A DNA stretch of 64,000 nucleotides from Streptomyces sp. TG1A-8 (GCF_030499535.1 NZ_JASTLB010000001.1:2976001-3040000); one strand, 5' to 3'. Counted from the first letter of the stretch, positions 10,806-19,349 are shown. The notes: generated from the letters alone by a model not told the origin. Translations and numbers: made by a program.

Positions 10806-11846
10806 ATGGAGCGTGTACGTGATCTCTCTGAGCTGCCGAAGGCCCACCTGCACCTGCACTTCACCGGCTCGATGCGGCCGGCGACCCTGCTGGAGCTGGC
10901 CGACAAGTACGGCGTGCGCCTGCCCGACGCCCTGACGGAGGCGCTGGACAGCGGGGAGCCGCCGAGACTGCGGGCGACGGACGAGCGGGGCTGGTTCCGC
11001 TTCCAGCGGCTGTACGACGCGGCGCGCTCCTGCCTCCGGGAGCCGGAGGACATCCAGCGGCTGGTGCGGGAGGCCGCGCAGGAGGACGTGCGGGACGGCT
11101 CGGGCTGGCTGGAGATCCAGGTGGACCCGACCTCGTACGCGCCCCGGCTGGGCGGTCTGATCCCGGCCATGGAGATCATCCTGGACGCGGTGGACGCGGC
11201 CGCCCGCGAGACCGGCCTCGGGATGCGGGTCCTGGTGGCGGCGAACCGCATGAAGCACCCGCTGGACGCGCGCACGCTGGCCCGCCTGGCGGTGCGGTAC
11301 GCGGACCGGGGCGTGGTCGGCTTCGGCCTGTCCAACGACGAGCGGCGGGGCCTGGCGCGGGACTTCGACCGGGCGTTCGCGATCGCCCGGGACGGGGGCC
11401 TGCTGTCGGCCCCGCACGGCGGCGAGCTGACCGGCCCGGCGTCGGTCCGGGACTGCCTGGACGACCTGCACGCCACCCGGATCGGCCACGGCGTGCGCGC
11501 GGCGGAGGACCCGCGGCTGCTGGAGCGGCTGGCCGACCGGGGAGTGACCTGTGAGGTCTGCCCGGCGTCGAACGTGGCGCTCGGCGTGTACGAGAAGCCG
11601 GAGGACGTCCCGCTGCGCACCCTCTTCGAGGCGGGCGTCCCCCTCGCCCTGGGCGCCGACGACCCGCTGCTCTTCGGTTCCCGGCTGGCCGCCCAGTACG
11701 AGATCGCCCGCGACCACCACGGCTTCACGGACGCGGAACTGGCGGAGCTGGCCCGTCAGTCGGTCCGGGGCTCGGCCGCCCCGGAGGACGTCAGGACGCG
11801 GCTGCTGGCCGGGGTGGACGCCTGGCTGGCGCGCCCGGCCGGCTGA
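10806..11846 (+). CDS. add: Adenosine deaminase family metal-dependent hydrolase
   Basis: 346-residue enzyme of the adenosine/adenine/aminodeoxyfutalosine deaminase family, which removes an amino group from a purine using a single divalent metal. Visible active-site motifs: H16-L-H18 in KAHLHLHFTGS, HGGE (catalytic Glu) in LSAPHGGELTGP, IGHG with the catalytic His, and the metal-binding Asp in ALGADDPLLF. The Asp that follows HxH in classical enzymes (HVHLDG) is Thr20 here, so the substrate may not be plain adenosine. The start ATG at 10806 gives MERVRDLSELPK. The family is clear, the substrate is not; Streptomyces makes menaquinone through futalosine, so that substrate is an alternative. Confidence 0.85.
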   Translation: MERVRDLSELPKAHLHLHFTGSMRPATLLELADKYGVRLPDALTEALDSGEPPRLRATDERGWFRFQRLYDAARSCLREPEDIQRLVREAAQEDVRDGSGWLEIQVDPTSYAPRLGGLIPAMEIILDAVDAAARETGLGMRVLVAANRMKHPLDARTLARLAVRYADRGVVGFGLSNDERRGLARDFDRAFAIARDGGLLSAPHGGELTGPASVRDCLDDLHATRIGHGVRAAEDPRLLERLADRGVTCEVCPASNVALGVYEKPEDVPLRTLFEAGVPLALGADDPLLFGSRLAAQYEIARDHHGFTDAELAELARQSVRGSAAPEDVRTRLLAGVDAWLARPAG

Positions 11847-11896
11847 GGGGGGAGCCGGGAGCGGGCGGGGGCGGCCGCGGCGCGCCCGGCGCCCCT

Positions 11897-12952
11897 CTAG
11901 AGGCTGACGCCCACGGTCACCGGCTCGTTGACCAGGGTGATCCCGAAGGCCTCGCGGACCCCGGCGACGACCTCGCGGGCCAAGGCCAGCAGGTCCTCGG
12001 TGGTGGCGTCGCCCCGGTTGGTGAGGGCGAGGGTGTGCTTGGTGGAGATGCGGGCGGGTCCGGTGCCGTAGCCCTTGGTGAAGCCCGCCTTGTCGATCAG
12101 CCAGGCCGCGGAGGTCTTGGTGCGGCCCTCGCCCGCCGGGTAGGCGGGCGGCTCGGCCTCCTCGCCGAGGCGCTCCTTGACACGCGCGCGGAACGCGGCG
12201 AACCGCTCCTCGGTGAGGATCGGGTTGGTGAAGAAGGACCCGGCGGACCAGGTGTCGTGGTCCTCGGCGTCCAGGACCATGCCCTTCCCGGCACGCAGCT
12301 TCAGCACGGTCTCGCGGGCGGCGGCGAGCGGCACCCGCTCCCCCGGCTCGACACCGAGCGCGCGGGCCGCCTCGGCGTACCCGACCGGTGCCGACAGCCC
12401 GCCCGCGTCCTCCAGTCCGAAGCGGACGCGCAGGACCACGTACCGCTCGGGGTCCGCCTTGAAGCGGCTGTGCCGGTAGGAGAAGGCGCACTCCTCGTTC
12501 GTCAGCGTGACGCTCTCGCCGGCCCGGCGGTCGTAGGCGGTCACTTCGGTGATCGTCGAGGAGACCTCCTGGCCGTAGGCGCCCACGTTCTGGATGGGGG
12601 TGGCGCCCGCGGAGCCGGGGATGCCGGCCAGGCACTCGATCCCGGCGAGCCCGGCCCCGACGGTGCGGGCGACGGCGTCGGTCCACACCTCGCCGGCCGC
12701 CAGCTCCAGGGTGGTGCCGCGCAGTTCGACGCCGCGCGTGGCGATGCGCAGGGCGGTGCCGTCGAAGCCCTTGTCGCCGATGACCAGGTTCGAGCCGCCG
12801 CCGACGACCAGCAGCGGTGTCCCGCTGCCGTCGGCCTCCCGGACGGCGTCGATCACCTCGGCGTCGGTGGTGGCGGTGACCAGCCGGGTCGCGGGACCGC
12901 CCAGCCGGAAGGTGGTCAGCGGGGCGAGGGGGGCGTCGTGGAGTACCTGCAC
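11897..12952 (-). CDS. murB: UDP-N-acetylmuramate dehydrogenase
   Basis: 351-residue FAD enzyme that reduces UDP-GlcNAc-enolpyruvate to UDP-MurNAc in peptidoglycan synthesis. I chose the GTG at 12952 (VQVLHDAPLAPLTTFRLGG), since the longer frame runs into repeat-rich DNA encoding PVRC repeats. FAD-binding features: LLVVGGGSNLVIGDKGFDG near residues 55-75, GLAGIECLAGIPGSAGATPIQNVGAYGQE around 115-145, SYRHSRFK, and SAGSFFTNPI with the catalytic Ser region. Encoded leftward, downstream of the hadAB-like pair. Confidence 0.96.
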   Translation of the reverse strand: MQVLHDAPLAPLTTFRLGGPATRLVTATTDAEVIDAVREADGSGTPLLVVGGGSNLVIGDKGFDGTALRIATRGVELRGTTLELAAGEVWTDAVARTVGAGLAGIECLAGIPGSAGATPIQNVGAYGQEVSSTITEVTAYDRRAGESVTLTNEECAFSYRHSRFKADPERYVVLRVRFGLEDAGGLSAPVGYAEAARALGVEPGERVPLAAARETVLKLRAGKGMVLDAEDHDTWSAGSFFTNPILTEERFAAFRARVKERLGEEAEPPAYPAGEGRTKTSAAWLIDKAGFTKGYGTGPARISTKHTLALTNRGDATTEDLLALAREVVAGVREAFGITLVNEPVTVGVSL

Positions 12953-13000
12953 GCGGCCAAGACTACGAGACGCCGCCGACAGCCCGGCAGCGCCGGGGCA

Positions 13001-13034
13001 CCGCACCGGACACCGCACCGGACACCGCACCGGG
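13001..13034. repeat. 12-bp tandem repeat upstream of murB
   Basis: The unit CCGCACCGGACA occurs about 2.7 times in the murB leader. If translated it would give the PVRC repeats seen in the over-long murB frame, one reason to prefer the downstream GTG. Confidence 0.8.
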
Positions 13035-13146
13035 GAACGGTCCCGCCGCCGCCTTCGTTCCCCCGCGGGCCCGGGCGCGGACAAGGGGCGTCCCGCCGCG
13101 GGAAGCGCCCCCCTGCACCGGCTCGGCGCCCGGCCCCGCCGTCGGG

Positions 13147-13575
13147 TCAGGCCAGCCGTACGACCGCCCGGGACATGCCCAGCACCTTCTGGCCGCCGCT
13201 CGTCACGGTGAGGTCCACGCGCACCCTGCTGTCGTCCAGCTTGGCCGCGACCTTGCCGCTGACCTCGATCAGCGCGCCCTCGTCGTCGTTGGGCACGACG
13301 ACGGGCCTGGTGAAGCGGACGCCGTACTCCACGACCGCGCCGGGGTCGCCGGTCCAGTCGGTGACCACGCGGATCGCCTCGGCCATGGTGAACATGCCGT
13401 GCGCGATGACGTCCGGCAGGCCCACCTCCTTGGCGAACCTCTCGTTCCAGTGGATGGGGTTGAAGTCCCCCGAGGCGCCCGCGTAGCGCACCAGCGTGGC
13501 GCGGGTCACGGGGAAGGTCCGGGCCGGCAGTTCGGTGCCGACCTCGACGTCGTCGTACGCGATCTTCGCCGTCAT
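13147..13575 (-). CDS. MaoC-type dehydratase, HadB-like
   Basis: 142-residue single hot-dog protein of the MaoC/(R)-hydratase family, likely acting on 3-hydroxyacyl-CoA or acyl-ACP. The catalytic signature is ASGDFNPIHWNERFAKEVGLPDVIAHGMFTMAEAIRVV (residues about 33-69), with Asp36 and His41 of the D-x(4)-H hydratase motif. It lies six bases after the HadA-like gene, so the two are probably translated together and form a heterodimer. Mycobacterial HadB, its closest known functional analogue, works in mycolic acid elongation, a pathway Streptomyces lacks. The true substrate is unknown. Confidence 0.85.
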   Translation of the reverse strand: MTAKIAYDDVEVGTELPARTFPVTRATLVRYAGASGDFNPIHWNERFAKEVGLPDVIAHGMFTMAEAIRVVTDWTGDPGAVVEYGVRFTRPVVVPNDDEGALIEVSGKVAAKLDDSRVRVDLTVTSGGQKVLGMSRAVVRLA

Positions 13576-13581
13576 CGGTTC

Positions 13582-14034
13582 TCAGCCCTCCTCGGCCGCG
13601 CGGGCCACGAGCTTGGTCCAGGCGGTCACGACGTGCTCGCCCGCCTCGTCGCGCACCTCGCCGCGGACGTCCAGGACGTCGTTGCCCGCGAGGGACTTGA
13701 TCCCCTCGATGGTGGAGGTGACCGACAGCCGGTCACCGGCACGGACCGGGCGGCTGTAGGCGAACTTCTGGTCGCCGTGCACGACACGGCTGTAGTCGAG
13801 GCCGAGCTGCGGGTCCTCGATGACCTGTCCGGCGGCCCGGAAGGTGATGGAGAACACGAAGGTCGGCGGGGCGATCACGTCCGAGTGGCCGAAGGCCTTG
13901 GCGGCCTCGGGGTCCGTGTACACCGGATTGGTCTCCCCGACCGCCTCGGCGAACTCGCGGATCTTCTCCCGGCCCACCTCGTAGGGCGCGGTGGGCGGGT
14001 AGGTCCGCCCCACGAAGGACTGGTCGAGCGCCAT
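13582..14034 (-). CDS. MaoC N-terminal-domain dehydratase, HadA-like
   Basis: 150-residue MaoC-like protein starting MALDQSFVGRTYPPTAPYEVGREKIREFAEAVGETNP. It has the hot-dog fold sequence pattern (APPTFVFSITFRAAGQVIEDP, VVHGDQKFAYSRPVRAGDRL) but not the D-x(4)-H hydratase motif. This fits HadA-type non-catalytic, substrate-binding subunits. Partner of the adjacent HadB-like protein. The order rpmG-hadA-hadB near secE-nusG matches what I remember for mycobacteria. A longer in-frame start crosses the rpmG terminator and is rejected. Confidence 0.85.
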   Translation of the reverse strand: MALDQSFVGRTYPPTAPYEVGREKIREFAEAVGETNPVYTDPEAAKAFGHSDVIAPPTFVFSITFRAAGQVIEDPQLGLDYSRVVHGDQKFAYSRPVRAGDRLSVTSTIEGIKSLAGNDVLDVRGEVRDEAGEHVVTAWTKLVARAAEEG

Positions 14035-14110
14035 GGCCCGGCACCTCCTGGTCTCGGCAGCGTGTCCGGTCCCGGCGGAGCTGCCGGGGCCGGCGGCGTG
14101 TGAAACGACA

Positions 14111-14144
14111 TGAGGCCGCCCCCCAGCTTGCGGGGGCGGCCTCA
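14111..14144 (-). terminator. Hairpin after rpmG
   Basis: A 13-bp perfect stem (TGAGGCCGCCCCC at 14111-14123, GGGGGCGGCCTCA at 14132-14144) with an 8-base loop, 15 bases past the rpmG stop. It separates rpmG from the hadAB-like pair, though read-through is possible because no T run follows. Confidence 0.7.
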
Positions 14145-14158
14145 TGTACGAGCCTGAT

Positions 14159-14323
14159 TTATCGCGTCTCGCGGTGCGCGGTGTGCGCGTTGCAACGCGG
14201 GCAGTGCTTCTTCATCTCAAGGCGATCCGGGTTGTTACGCCGGTTCTTCTTGGTGATGTAGTTCCGCTCCTTGCACTCCACGCAGGCCAGCGTGATCTTC
14301 GGGCGGACGTCGGTGGCAGCCAC
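14159..14323 (-). CDS. rpmG: 50S ribosomal protein L33
   Basis: 54-residue L33 starting at a GTG ([20 protein letters not shown]) and ending HTAHRETR. Two Cys pairs, CVEC and CPRC, make this the zinc-binding (C+) form. In streptomycetes a second, zinc-free copy elsewhere is usually expected. Located 90 bases after tRNA-Met in a tRNA-Thr-tRNA-Met-rpmG series. Confidence 0.96.
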   Translation of the reverse strand: MAATDVRPKITLACVECKERNYITKKNRRNNPDRLEMKKHCPRCNAHTAHRETR

Positions 14324-14413
14324 GTGAGTGCTCCTAAGACGAACGGATGGACTGGTTCAACGCAAGAAAGAGTAGCCGATCGAAGGACCGACCCCGCAAT
14401 CGGCTACTGTCAG

Positions 14414-14486
14414 TAGCGGTGACCGGACTTGAACCGGTGACACAGCGATTATGAGCCGCTTGCTCTACCGACTGAGCTACACCGCT
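14414..14486 (-). tRNA. tRNA-Met (anticodon CAT)
   Basis: 73-nt cloverleaf: acceptor AGCGGTG/CACCGCT, anticodon loop CTCATAA, T loop TTCAAGT. The A1:T72-type paired end suggests elongator rather than initiator tRNA. CCA is not encoded. Confidence 0.95.
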
Positions 14487-14532
14487 GTGATGCGATCGGG
14501 CCCCGCCTCGCGGCGGGAACCTCTCACACCAG

Positions 14533-14605
14533 AGCCCCAAAACGGAATCGAACCGTTGACCTTCTCCTTACCATGGAGACGCTCTGCCGACTGAGCTATT
14601 GGGGC
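14533..14605 (-). tRNA. tRNA-Thr (anticodon GGT)
   Basis: 73-nt cloverleaf: acceptor GCCCCAA/TTGGGGC, anticodon stem TCTCC/GGAGA around ATGGTAA, so anticodon GGT. T loop TTCGATT. First gene of the tRNA-Thr, tRNA-Met, rpmG unit. CCA is not encoded. Confidence 0.96.
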
Positions 14606-15028
14606 GAGCGATGAAGACATTACACGGTCCGCCGCCGTTCGCCCAAATCCGATTCCGGCCCCCCTGTCCGACCCCTCCCCCGGCCCCCGCGACAGCCCCG
14701 CGCACCCCGTTCCGGGCGGCCCCCGGGGACGCCCCGGCTCCCGGTCCCCGGGCGTACAGCACCAGGTGGGGCGTCCGCGCGAAGCGCGTGGGCGGCCGGG
14801 GGGCCGGTTCGGGGAGGCGGAGCAGCGGTGCCGGGGCGGGGTGCGGGAGCGGGGCGTGGGAGCGGGGCGTGGGGGCGGTGGACCACGCCGGTACGACTAT
14901 TGGGCTCCTCCGCGCCCCGCGCGCCTCGCCGCCCTAGGCTCGACCCACTCCGCGTGATCTTGGGTCCTCCGCGGTGCCGGGCCCGTCACGCGGTCCCGCC
15001 CGAGTCCCGGCCCGCCCCCTGGAGTCCG
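14606..15028. other. Intergenic, extreme GC (no gene)
   Basis: 423 bases between tRNA-Thr and the amidohydrolase. Apart from the tRNA promoter it is G/C-rich low-complexity DNA, including two copies of GGGAGCGGGGCGT near 14845-14875. A TAGGCT near 14934-14939 could be a -10 box for the rightward gene. No convincing gene. Confidence 0.6.
14617..14646 (-). promoter_or_regulatory. Promoter for tRNA-Thr-tRNA-Met-rpmG
   Basis: Minus-strand TTGGGC (14641-14646) and TAATGT (14617-14622), 18 bases apart. The predicted transcription start is only a few bases before the mature tRNA-Thr 5' end. Confidence 0.5.
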
Positions 15029-16291
15029 ATGCCCGACAGCCAGCCGCAGCCGCCCCCGCCGTCGAATCCGCCGGGGTCCTCCGGGCAGCCCGGCCCGGCC
15101 GCCCTGCTGCTGTGCGGGGCACGGCTCACCGACGGCCGGACCGTGGACGTACGGCTGTGCGACGGGCACATCGAGGCGGTGGGCACGGCCGGCAGCCTCG
15201 GCCCGGGGCCGTCCCGTACGGGCCCCGCGCGCCTGGACCTCAGCGGCTGCCTGCTCCTGCCGGCCCCGGCCGAACCGCACGCCCACGGCGACACCGCCCT
15301 CTCCGCGGAACGTCCCGGCCCGGCCTCGTGCGCCCCCGAGGACGTGCAGCGCCGGGCCACGGAGGCGGCCCTGCTCCAGCTCGGCCACGGCGCCACCGCA
15401 CTGCGCGCGCACGTGCGCGTGGGTGACGTGCAGGGGCTGGGCGCGCTGGGCGCGGTCCTGCAGGCCCGGCGGTCGTTGCGGGGGCTGGCGGAGCTGACCG
15501 CGGTGGCGGTGCCGCGGCTGCTGACCGGGGCGGCCGGGGCCGACGGGCTCGCGATGCTGCGGGACGCGGTGAAGATGGGCGCCTCCGTGGTGGGCGGCTG
15601 CCCGGACCTGGACCCGGACCCCACGGGGTACGTGGAAGCGGTCCTGGAGGTGGCCTCCGAGCACGGCTGCCCGGTGGACCTGCACACGGACGCCGCCGAC
15701 CCGGCCCGGCTGTCCCGGCTCGCGGCCATGGCGGGCGGCCTGCGCCCCGGCGTGACGATCGGCCCGTGCGCCGGTCTCGAGCACCTGCCCGCCGAGTCGG
15801 CCGCCCAGCTGGCGGAGCGGCTCGCGGCGGCCGGCGTCATGGTGGTGTGCCTGCCCCAGGGCGGCTGCGGCGGCGCCGAACGGCGGGGCACGGCCCCCGT
15901 GCGGCTGTTGCGCGCGGCCGGGGTCCGCGTGGCGGCGGGCAGCGGCGCCCTCCGGGACGTCTCGAACCCCGTCGGCCGCGGCGACCCGCTGGAGGCGGCC
16001 TACCTCCTCGCCTCCGGCCACGGTCTGCCCCCGGCGGACGCCTACGACGCGGTGAGCGCTTCGGCCCGCGCGGTGCTGGGCCTGCCCGAGGTGCGCGTGG
16101 AGGCCGGCTTCCCGGCCGAGCTCCTCGCCGTACGCGGTGACCACCTGGCGGGCGCACTGTCCCTGGCCTACAGCCGCATCGTGATCCACCGGGGCCGGGT
16201 GGTGGCCCGCACGAGCGCGGTCCGCGAGTACCGCGACTCGGCGGCGGCGGAGCCGGCCCTGCCCCGGCAGGGCCGGGGAGGGCCGCCCTGA
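15029..16291 (+). CDS. Amidohydrolase-fold protein, probably inactive
   Basis: 420-residue protein with the layout of cytosine-deaminase-like amidohydrolases. It has an N-terminal beta sandwich (LLLCGARLTDGRTVDVRLCDGHIEAVG), then EPHAHGD with H84 and H86, a TIM-barrel core, and a C-terminal sandwich strand (SRIVIHRGRVVAR). Several catalytic positions are not conserved. After H219 (DLHTDA) the Glu expected three residues on is Ala222; the SHC-like strand-6 His is replaced in IGPCAG (245-249); and the GTDN Asp of strand 8 is Gly306 in AAGSGALRD. It may be a binding or regulatory protein. The ATG at 15029 follows GGAG. A single gene with no operon partner. Confidence 0.75.
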   Translation: MPDSQPQPPPPSNPPGSSGQPGPAALLLCGARLTDGRTVDVRLCDGHIEAVGTAGSLGPGPSRTGPARLDLSGCLLLPAPAEPHAHGDTALSAERPGPASCAPEDVQRRATEAALLQLGHGATALRAHVRVGDVQGLGALGAVLQARRSLRGLAELTAVAVPRLLTGAAGADGLAMLRDAVKMGASVVGGCPDLDPDPTGYVEAVLEVASEHGCPVDLHTDAADPARLSRLAAMAGGLRPGVTIGPCAGLEHLPAESAAQLAERLAAAGVMVVCLPQGGCGGAERRGTAPVRLLRAAGVRVAAGSGALRDVSNPVGRGDPLEAAYLLASGHGLPPADAYDAVSASARAVLGLPEVRVEAGFPAELLAVRGDHLAGALSLAYSRIVIHRGRVVARTSAVREYRDSAAAEPALPRQGRGGPP

Positions 16292-16544
16292 GGGGCGAAC
16301 GACCGGGAAATCCCGGGGGGACGGGGTCCGAAGCACCGGGACGGGACGGGACGGGGCGGAGCGGGAGGGGGCGGGGCGGGGGCGCGGGAGTCGTGGTCGT
16401 GGTCGTGGGCCGTGAGGGGTCGTCAGGGTCCGCCGCGGAGGTCCGTCCCGGCACGGCCCCGCTCCGTCGCCCCGGTGCCGCGCGGCCCCGTGCGTCCGTG
16501 CGTCCGTGCGACAGGTGCCTCTCCCAGGGCGTACGGTCGGAGTC

Positions 16545-17201
16545 ATGCGCATTGTCATCGCTGGTGGTCATGGTCAGATCGCGTTGCGGCTGGAGCGGCT
16601 GCTCGCCGCGCGCGGGGACGAGGTCGCGGGGATCATCCGCAGGGCCGAGCAGGGCGACGACCTGCGGGCGGCCGGCGCCGAGCCGGTCCTGCTCGACCTG
16701 GAGTCGGCCTCGGTGGAGGAGGTCGCTGCGCATCTGCGGGGCGCGGACGCGGCGGTCTTCGCGGCGGGCGCGGGGCCGGGCAGCGGCACGGCCCGCAAGG
16801 AGACGGTGGACAGGGGCGCGGCGGTGCTGTTCGCGGACGCGGCCGTACGCGCGGGCGTGCGCCGCTTCGTGGTGGTGTCGTCGATGGCCGCGGACCCCGC
16901 GCGAAAGGGCGACGAGGTCTTCGACGCGTACCTGCGCGCCAAGGGCGAGGCGGACGCGTACGTCATGCGGCAGGAGTCGCTCGACTGGACGATCCTGCGC
17001 CCCGGCGCGCTGACGGACGACGCGGGCACCGGCCTGGTCCGCCTGGAGGCGCACACCGGGCGCGGCGCGGTCCCGCGGGACGACGTGGCGGCCGTACTGG
17101 CGGAGCTGCTGGACACGTCGGCGACGGCGGGCCTGACGCTGGAACTGGTCGGTGGACCGACCCCGGTGCCGGTCGCCGTCAAGTCGGTGGCGGGCAACTG
17201 A
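16545..17201 (+). CDS. NAD(P)-binding atypical SDR protein
   Basis: 218-residue Rossmann-fold protein of the atypical short-chain dehydrogenase group (YwnB/SDR_a5-like). The dinucleotide-binding motif is [18 protein letters not shown] near residues 3-20. A later conserved patch, [35 protein letters not shown], carries the YxxxK-like Tyr/Lys, and [18 protein letters not shown] is typical of this group. The ATG at 16545 is preceded by GGAG. Redox partner unknown; the family includes NADH-dependent reductases and ligand sensors. Confidence 0.85.
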   Translation: MRIVIAGGHGQIALRLERLLAARGDEVAGIIRRAEQGDDLRAAGAEPVLLDLESASVEEVAAHLRGADAAVFAAGAGPGSGTARKETVDRGAAVLFADAAVRAGVRRFVVVSSMAADPARKGDEVFDAYLRAKGEADAYVMRQESLDWTILRPGALTDDAGTGLVRLEAHTGRGAVPRDDVAAVLAELLDTSATAGLTLELVGGPTPVPVAVKSVAGN

Positions 17202-17225
17202 GACCGGCCGCCGTTCGCACGGCGG

Positions 17226-17438
17226 TCAGAAGAGGGGCAGCTGCCCGGGGAAGTCCGGCACGGCGTACCCGTCCAGCGACGGCTGGACCGCGCCGAGCTG
17301 CGCCGGCTGCCGCGATCCGGAGCAGGAGACCAGTTCCCCGCTCCCCCGGGCACCGGGCGGGTCGTGCCGTGCGAAGCGCCCCGCGACGACGGCGATCTCG
17401 CGGCGGCACACCGGACAGGTTCTGCGGCGGGAGGACAT
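17226..17438 (-). CDS. Small zinc-ribbon-like hypothetical protein
   Basis: 70-residue basic protein [22 protein letters not shown]... with one CPVC knuckle near the N-terminus and a further Cys (LVSCSGSRQ). It ends in [10 protein letters not shown] longer frame runs back through tRNA-Tyr and is not real. I believe related small proteins occur in other streptomycetes but cannot check. Located directly downstream of the tRNA-Tyr terminator. Function unknown. Confidence 0.65.
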   Translation of the reverse strand: MSSRRRTCPVCRREIAVVAGRFARHDPPGARGSGELVSCSGSRQPAQLGAVQPSLDGYAVPDFPGQLPLF

Positions 17439-17478
17439 GCCGCCAGTGTGCCCCGCGCGGAGCACGGGCGACACGAAA

Positions 17479-17516
17479 ACCCCCTCCACGCTGCGCGAAC
17501 GCAGTATGGAGGGGGT
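17479..17516 (-). terminator. Terminator after tRNA-Tyr
   Basis: A 10-bp outer stem (ACCCCCTCCA at 17479-17488, TGGAGGGGGT at 17507-17516) encloses a second stem CTGCG-CGAA-CGCAG (17491-17504). On the minus strand the hairpin is followed by TTTTCGTGT. Strong Rho-independent form. Confidence 0.85.
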
Positions 17517-17527
17517 CTTCCCCAGTG

Positions 17528-17609
17528 TGGCGGCGCCAGGATTCGAACCTGGGAAGGCTGAGCCGGCAGATTTACAGTCTGCTCCCTTTGGCCGCTCGGG
17601 CACACCGCC
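17528..17609 (-). tRNA. tRNA-Tyr (anticodon GTA)
   Basis: 82-nt class II tRNA with a long variable arm. Acceptor GGCGGTG/CGCCGCC, anticodon loop CTGTAAA (GTA), T arm CAGGTTCGAATCCTG. Discriminator A; CCA is not encoded. Confidence 0.96.
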
Positions 17610-17835
17610 GGGGTTGGCCACCGGATCGAACCGCTTTTCGGCGGTGCTCCCCGGCAACGACGTAAACAATACCCGATGCCCAGGGGTGCTCCGCCACCCG
17701 ATTGATCTCCGCTTCCCGGTCCGCGGGGTGGCTAGGCTGGTGCGGATGCGGCCCGGCGCCAGCCGGGATCGGCTGCCCCTCCCGTGCACGCCTGCCCGCA
17801 CCCGATACGCACCCCGATGCAAGGAGCCACAGGAC

Positions 17836-18324
17836 ATGGCCGACTCCAGTTTCGACATCGTCTCGAAGGTCGAGCGGCAGGAGGTCGACAACGCCCTCAA
17901 CCAGGCCGCCAAGGAGATCTCGCAGCGCTACGACTTCAAGGGCGTGGGTGCCTCGATCTCATGGTCCGGTGAGAAGATCCTCATGGAGGCGAACTCCGAG
18001 GACCGGGTGAAGGCCGTCCTCGACGTCTTCCAGTCCAAGCTGATCAAGCGCGGCATCTCGCTGAAGGCGCTGGACGCGGGTGAGCCCCAGCTGTCCGGCA
18101 AGGAGTACAAGATCTTCGCCTCCATCGAGGAGGGCATCTCCCAGGAGAACGCCAAGAAGGTGGCGAAGATCATCCGCGATGAGGGCCCGAAGGGCGTGAA
18201 GGCCCAGGTGCAGGGCGACGAGCTGCGGGTCAGCTCCAAGAGCCGGGACGACCTGCAGGCCGTGATCGCCCTCCTGAAGGGCAAGGACTTCGACTTCGCG
18301 CTGCAGTTCGTGAACTACCGGTAG
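17836..18324 (+). CDS. yajQ: YajQ family nucleotide-binding protein
   Basis: 162-residue YajQ/UPF0234 protein, two ferredoxin-like RNP folds that bind nucleotides (cyclic di-GMP or RNA in studied members). It starts [23 protein letters not shown] with AAGGAG nine bases upstream. Family signatures: [13 protein letters not shown] at residues 30-42, [21 protein letters not shown], and the C-terminal [24 protein letters not shown] followed by [17 protein letters not shown] at 17733-17738 could be its -10 box. Monocistronic. Cellular role in Streptomyces not known. Confidence 0.95.
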   Translation: MADSSFDIVSKVERQEVDNALNQAAKEISQRYDFKGVGASISWSGEKILMEANSEDRVKAVLDVFQSKLIKRGISLKALDAGEPQLSGKEYKIFASIEEGISQENAKKVAKIIRDEGPKGVKAQVQGDELRVSSKSRDDLQAVIALLKGKDFDFALQFVNYR

Positions 18325-18442
18325 GACCACGGCGGCGGGACGGCCGGGCGGGGCCCCTCGGGCGCCCGCCCTCCGGCTGCCGTTTCCTCGTCCTGGGCCG
18401 CCGTCGGCCCGGTGGCGCGCTTCGCCGCCGTCGGTGGCGCGT

Positions 18443-18709
18443 TCAGTCGCGCGAGTTGCCGAACAGGATGCGGTAGGCGATCAGCAGGACCAGCGAGCCG
18501 CCGATCGCGGCCGCCCAGGTCGCGCCGTCGAAGAAGTGCTTGGCGACGGGGTGGTCCAGCCAGCGCGCCGATATCCAGCCGCCGATGAAGGCGCCCGCGA
18601 CGCCGATGAGGGTCGTGCCGACGAAGCCGCCCGGGTCCCGGCCCGGCAGCAGGAGTTTGGCGATGGCTCCGGCCAACAGCCCCAGGATGATCCAACCGAT
18701 GATGCCCAT
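18443..18709 (-). CDS. GlsB/YeaQ/YmgE family stress-response membrane protein
   Basis: 88-residue protein with three hydrophobic segments. Segment 1 is IIGWIILGLLAGAIAKLLLPG, with the GxIAKLLxPG motif typical of the transglycosylase-associated/GlsB family. Segment 2 is FVGTTLIGVAGAFIGGWI, and segment 3 is AAIGGSLVLLIAYRILF. Integral membrane, probably stress-linked by family; mechanism unknown. Stands alone between yajQ and yccF. Confidence 0.88.
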   Translation of the reverse strand: MGIIGWIILGLLAGAIAKLLLPGRDPGGFVGTTLIGVAGAFIGGWISARWLDHPVAKHFFDGATWAAAIGGSLVLLIAYRILFGNSRD

Positions 18710-18956
18710 GCCGTGAACCTGCCCTCCCGCACTGCGCCCGCACCGTCCGGCCCCGGGACTCCGGTGGGACCGGGTGTCCGGCGGCGCGTGTTCCTGCCTG
18801 CCGGCGGCCCCGTCAACGGACCTGCCGACGGCCCTGTCGACGGAGAGGACGTCGCGGGCGCGCCGTCCGGTTGCGGCGCACGCCCCTGCGGTGCCGGTCC
18901 GCGCCGCACCCCGGGGTGCGGCGGCGCGCTTGCGGGCGGGCGGGGGTGAGGGTGCG

Positions 18957-19349
18957 TCAGCGGGCCGCGAAGGGCTGGTCCGTCCGGACGATCTCGCGGC
19001 CCAGCGGCAGCAGGGAGACGGGGATCAGCTTGAAGTTGGCGACGCCGAACGGGATGCCGACGACCGTCAGGCACAGGACGATGCCGGTGGTGATGTGGGC
19101 GAGGGCCAGCCACCAGCCGGCCAGGACCAGCCACAGGACGTTGCCCAGGCAGGAGGGCGCGCCCGCGTCGCGGCGCTCGACGGTGGTGTACCCGAAGGGC
19201 CACAGGGCGTAGACGCCGATGCGGAAGGCGGCGATGCCGAACGGGATGCCGACGACCGTGACGCACAGCAGGACACCCGCGAGCAGGTAGCCGAGGAACA
19301 GCCAGAAGCCGCTCAGGACGAGCCAGATGACGTTCAGGACGGTTTTCAT
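18957..19349 (-). CDS. yccF: YccF domain membrane protein
   Basis: 130-residue inner-membrane protein with the YccF (DUF307) layout: two copies of a hydrophobic unit, [21 protein letters not shown] and [21 protein letters not shown]. Each is followed by the hallmark [14 protein letters not shown]. The ATG at 19349 overlaps the htpX stop in ATGA form, so it is translationally coupled to htpX. Function of the family is unknown. Confidence 0.92.
   Translation of the reverse strand: MKTVLNVIWLVLSGFWLFLGYLLAGVLLCVTVVGIPFGIAAFRIGVYALWPFGYTTVERRDAGAPSCLGNVLWLVLAGWWLALAHITTGIVLCLTVVGIPFGVANFKLIPVSLLPLGREIVRTDQPFAAR

Noticed and set aside
12953..13084. Longer MurB start adding 44 residues
   Set aside because: The extension translates a 12-bp tandem repeat (PVRC repeats), which is unlike MurB proteins.
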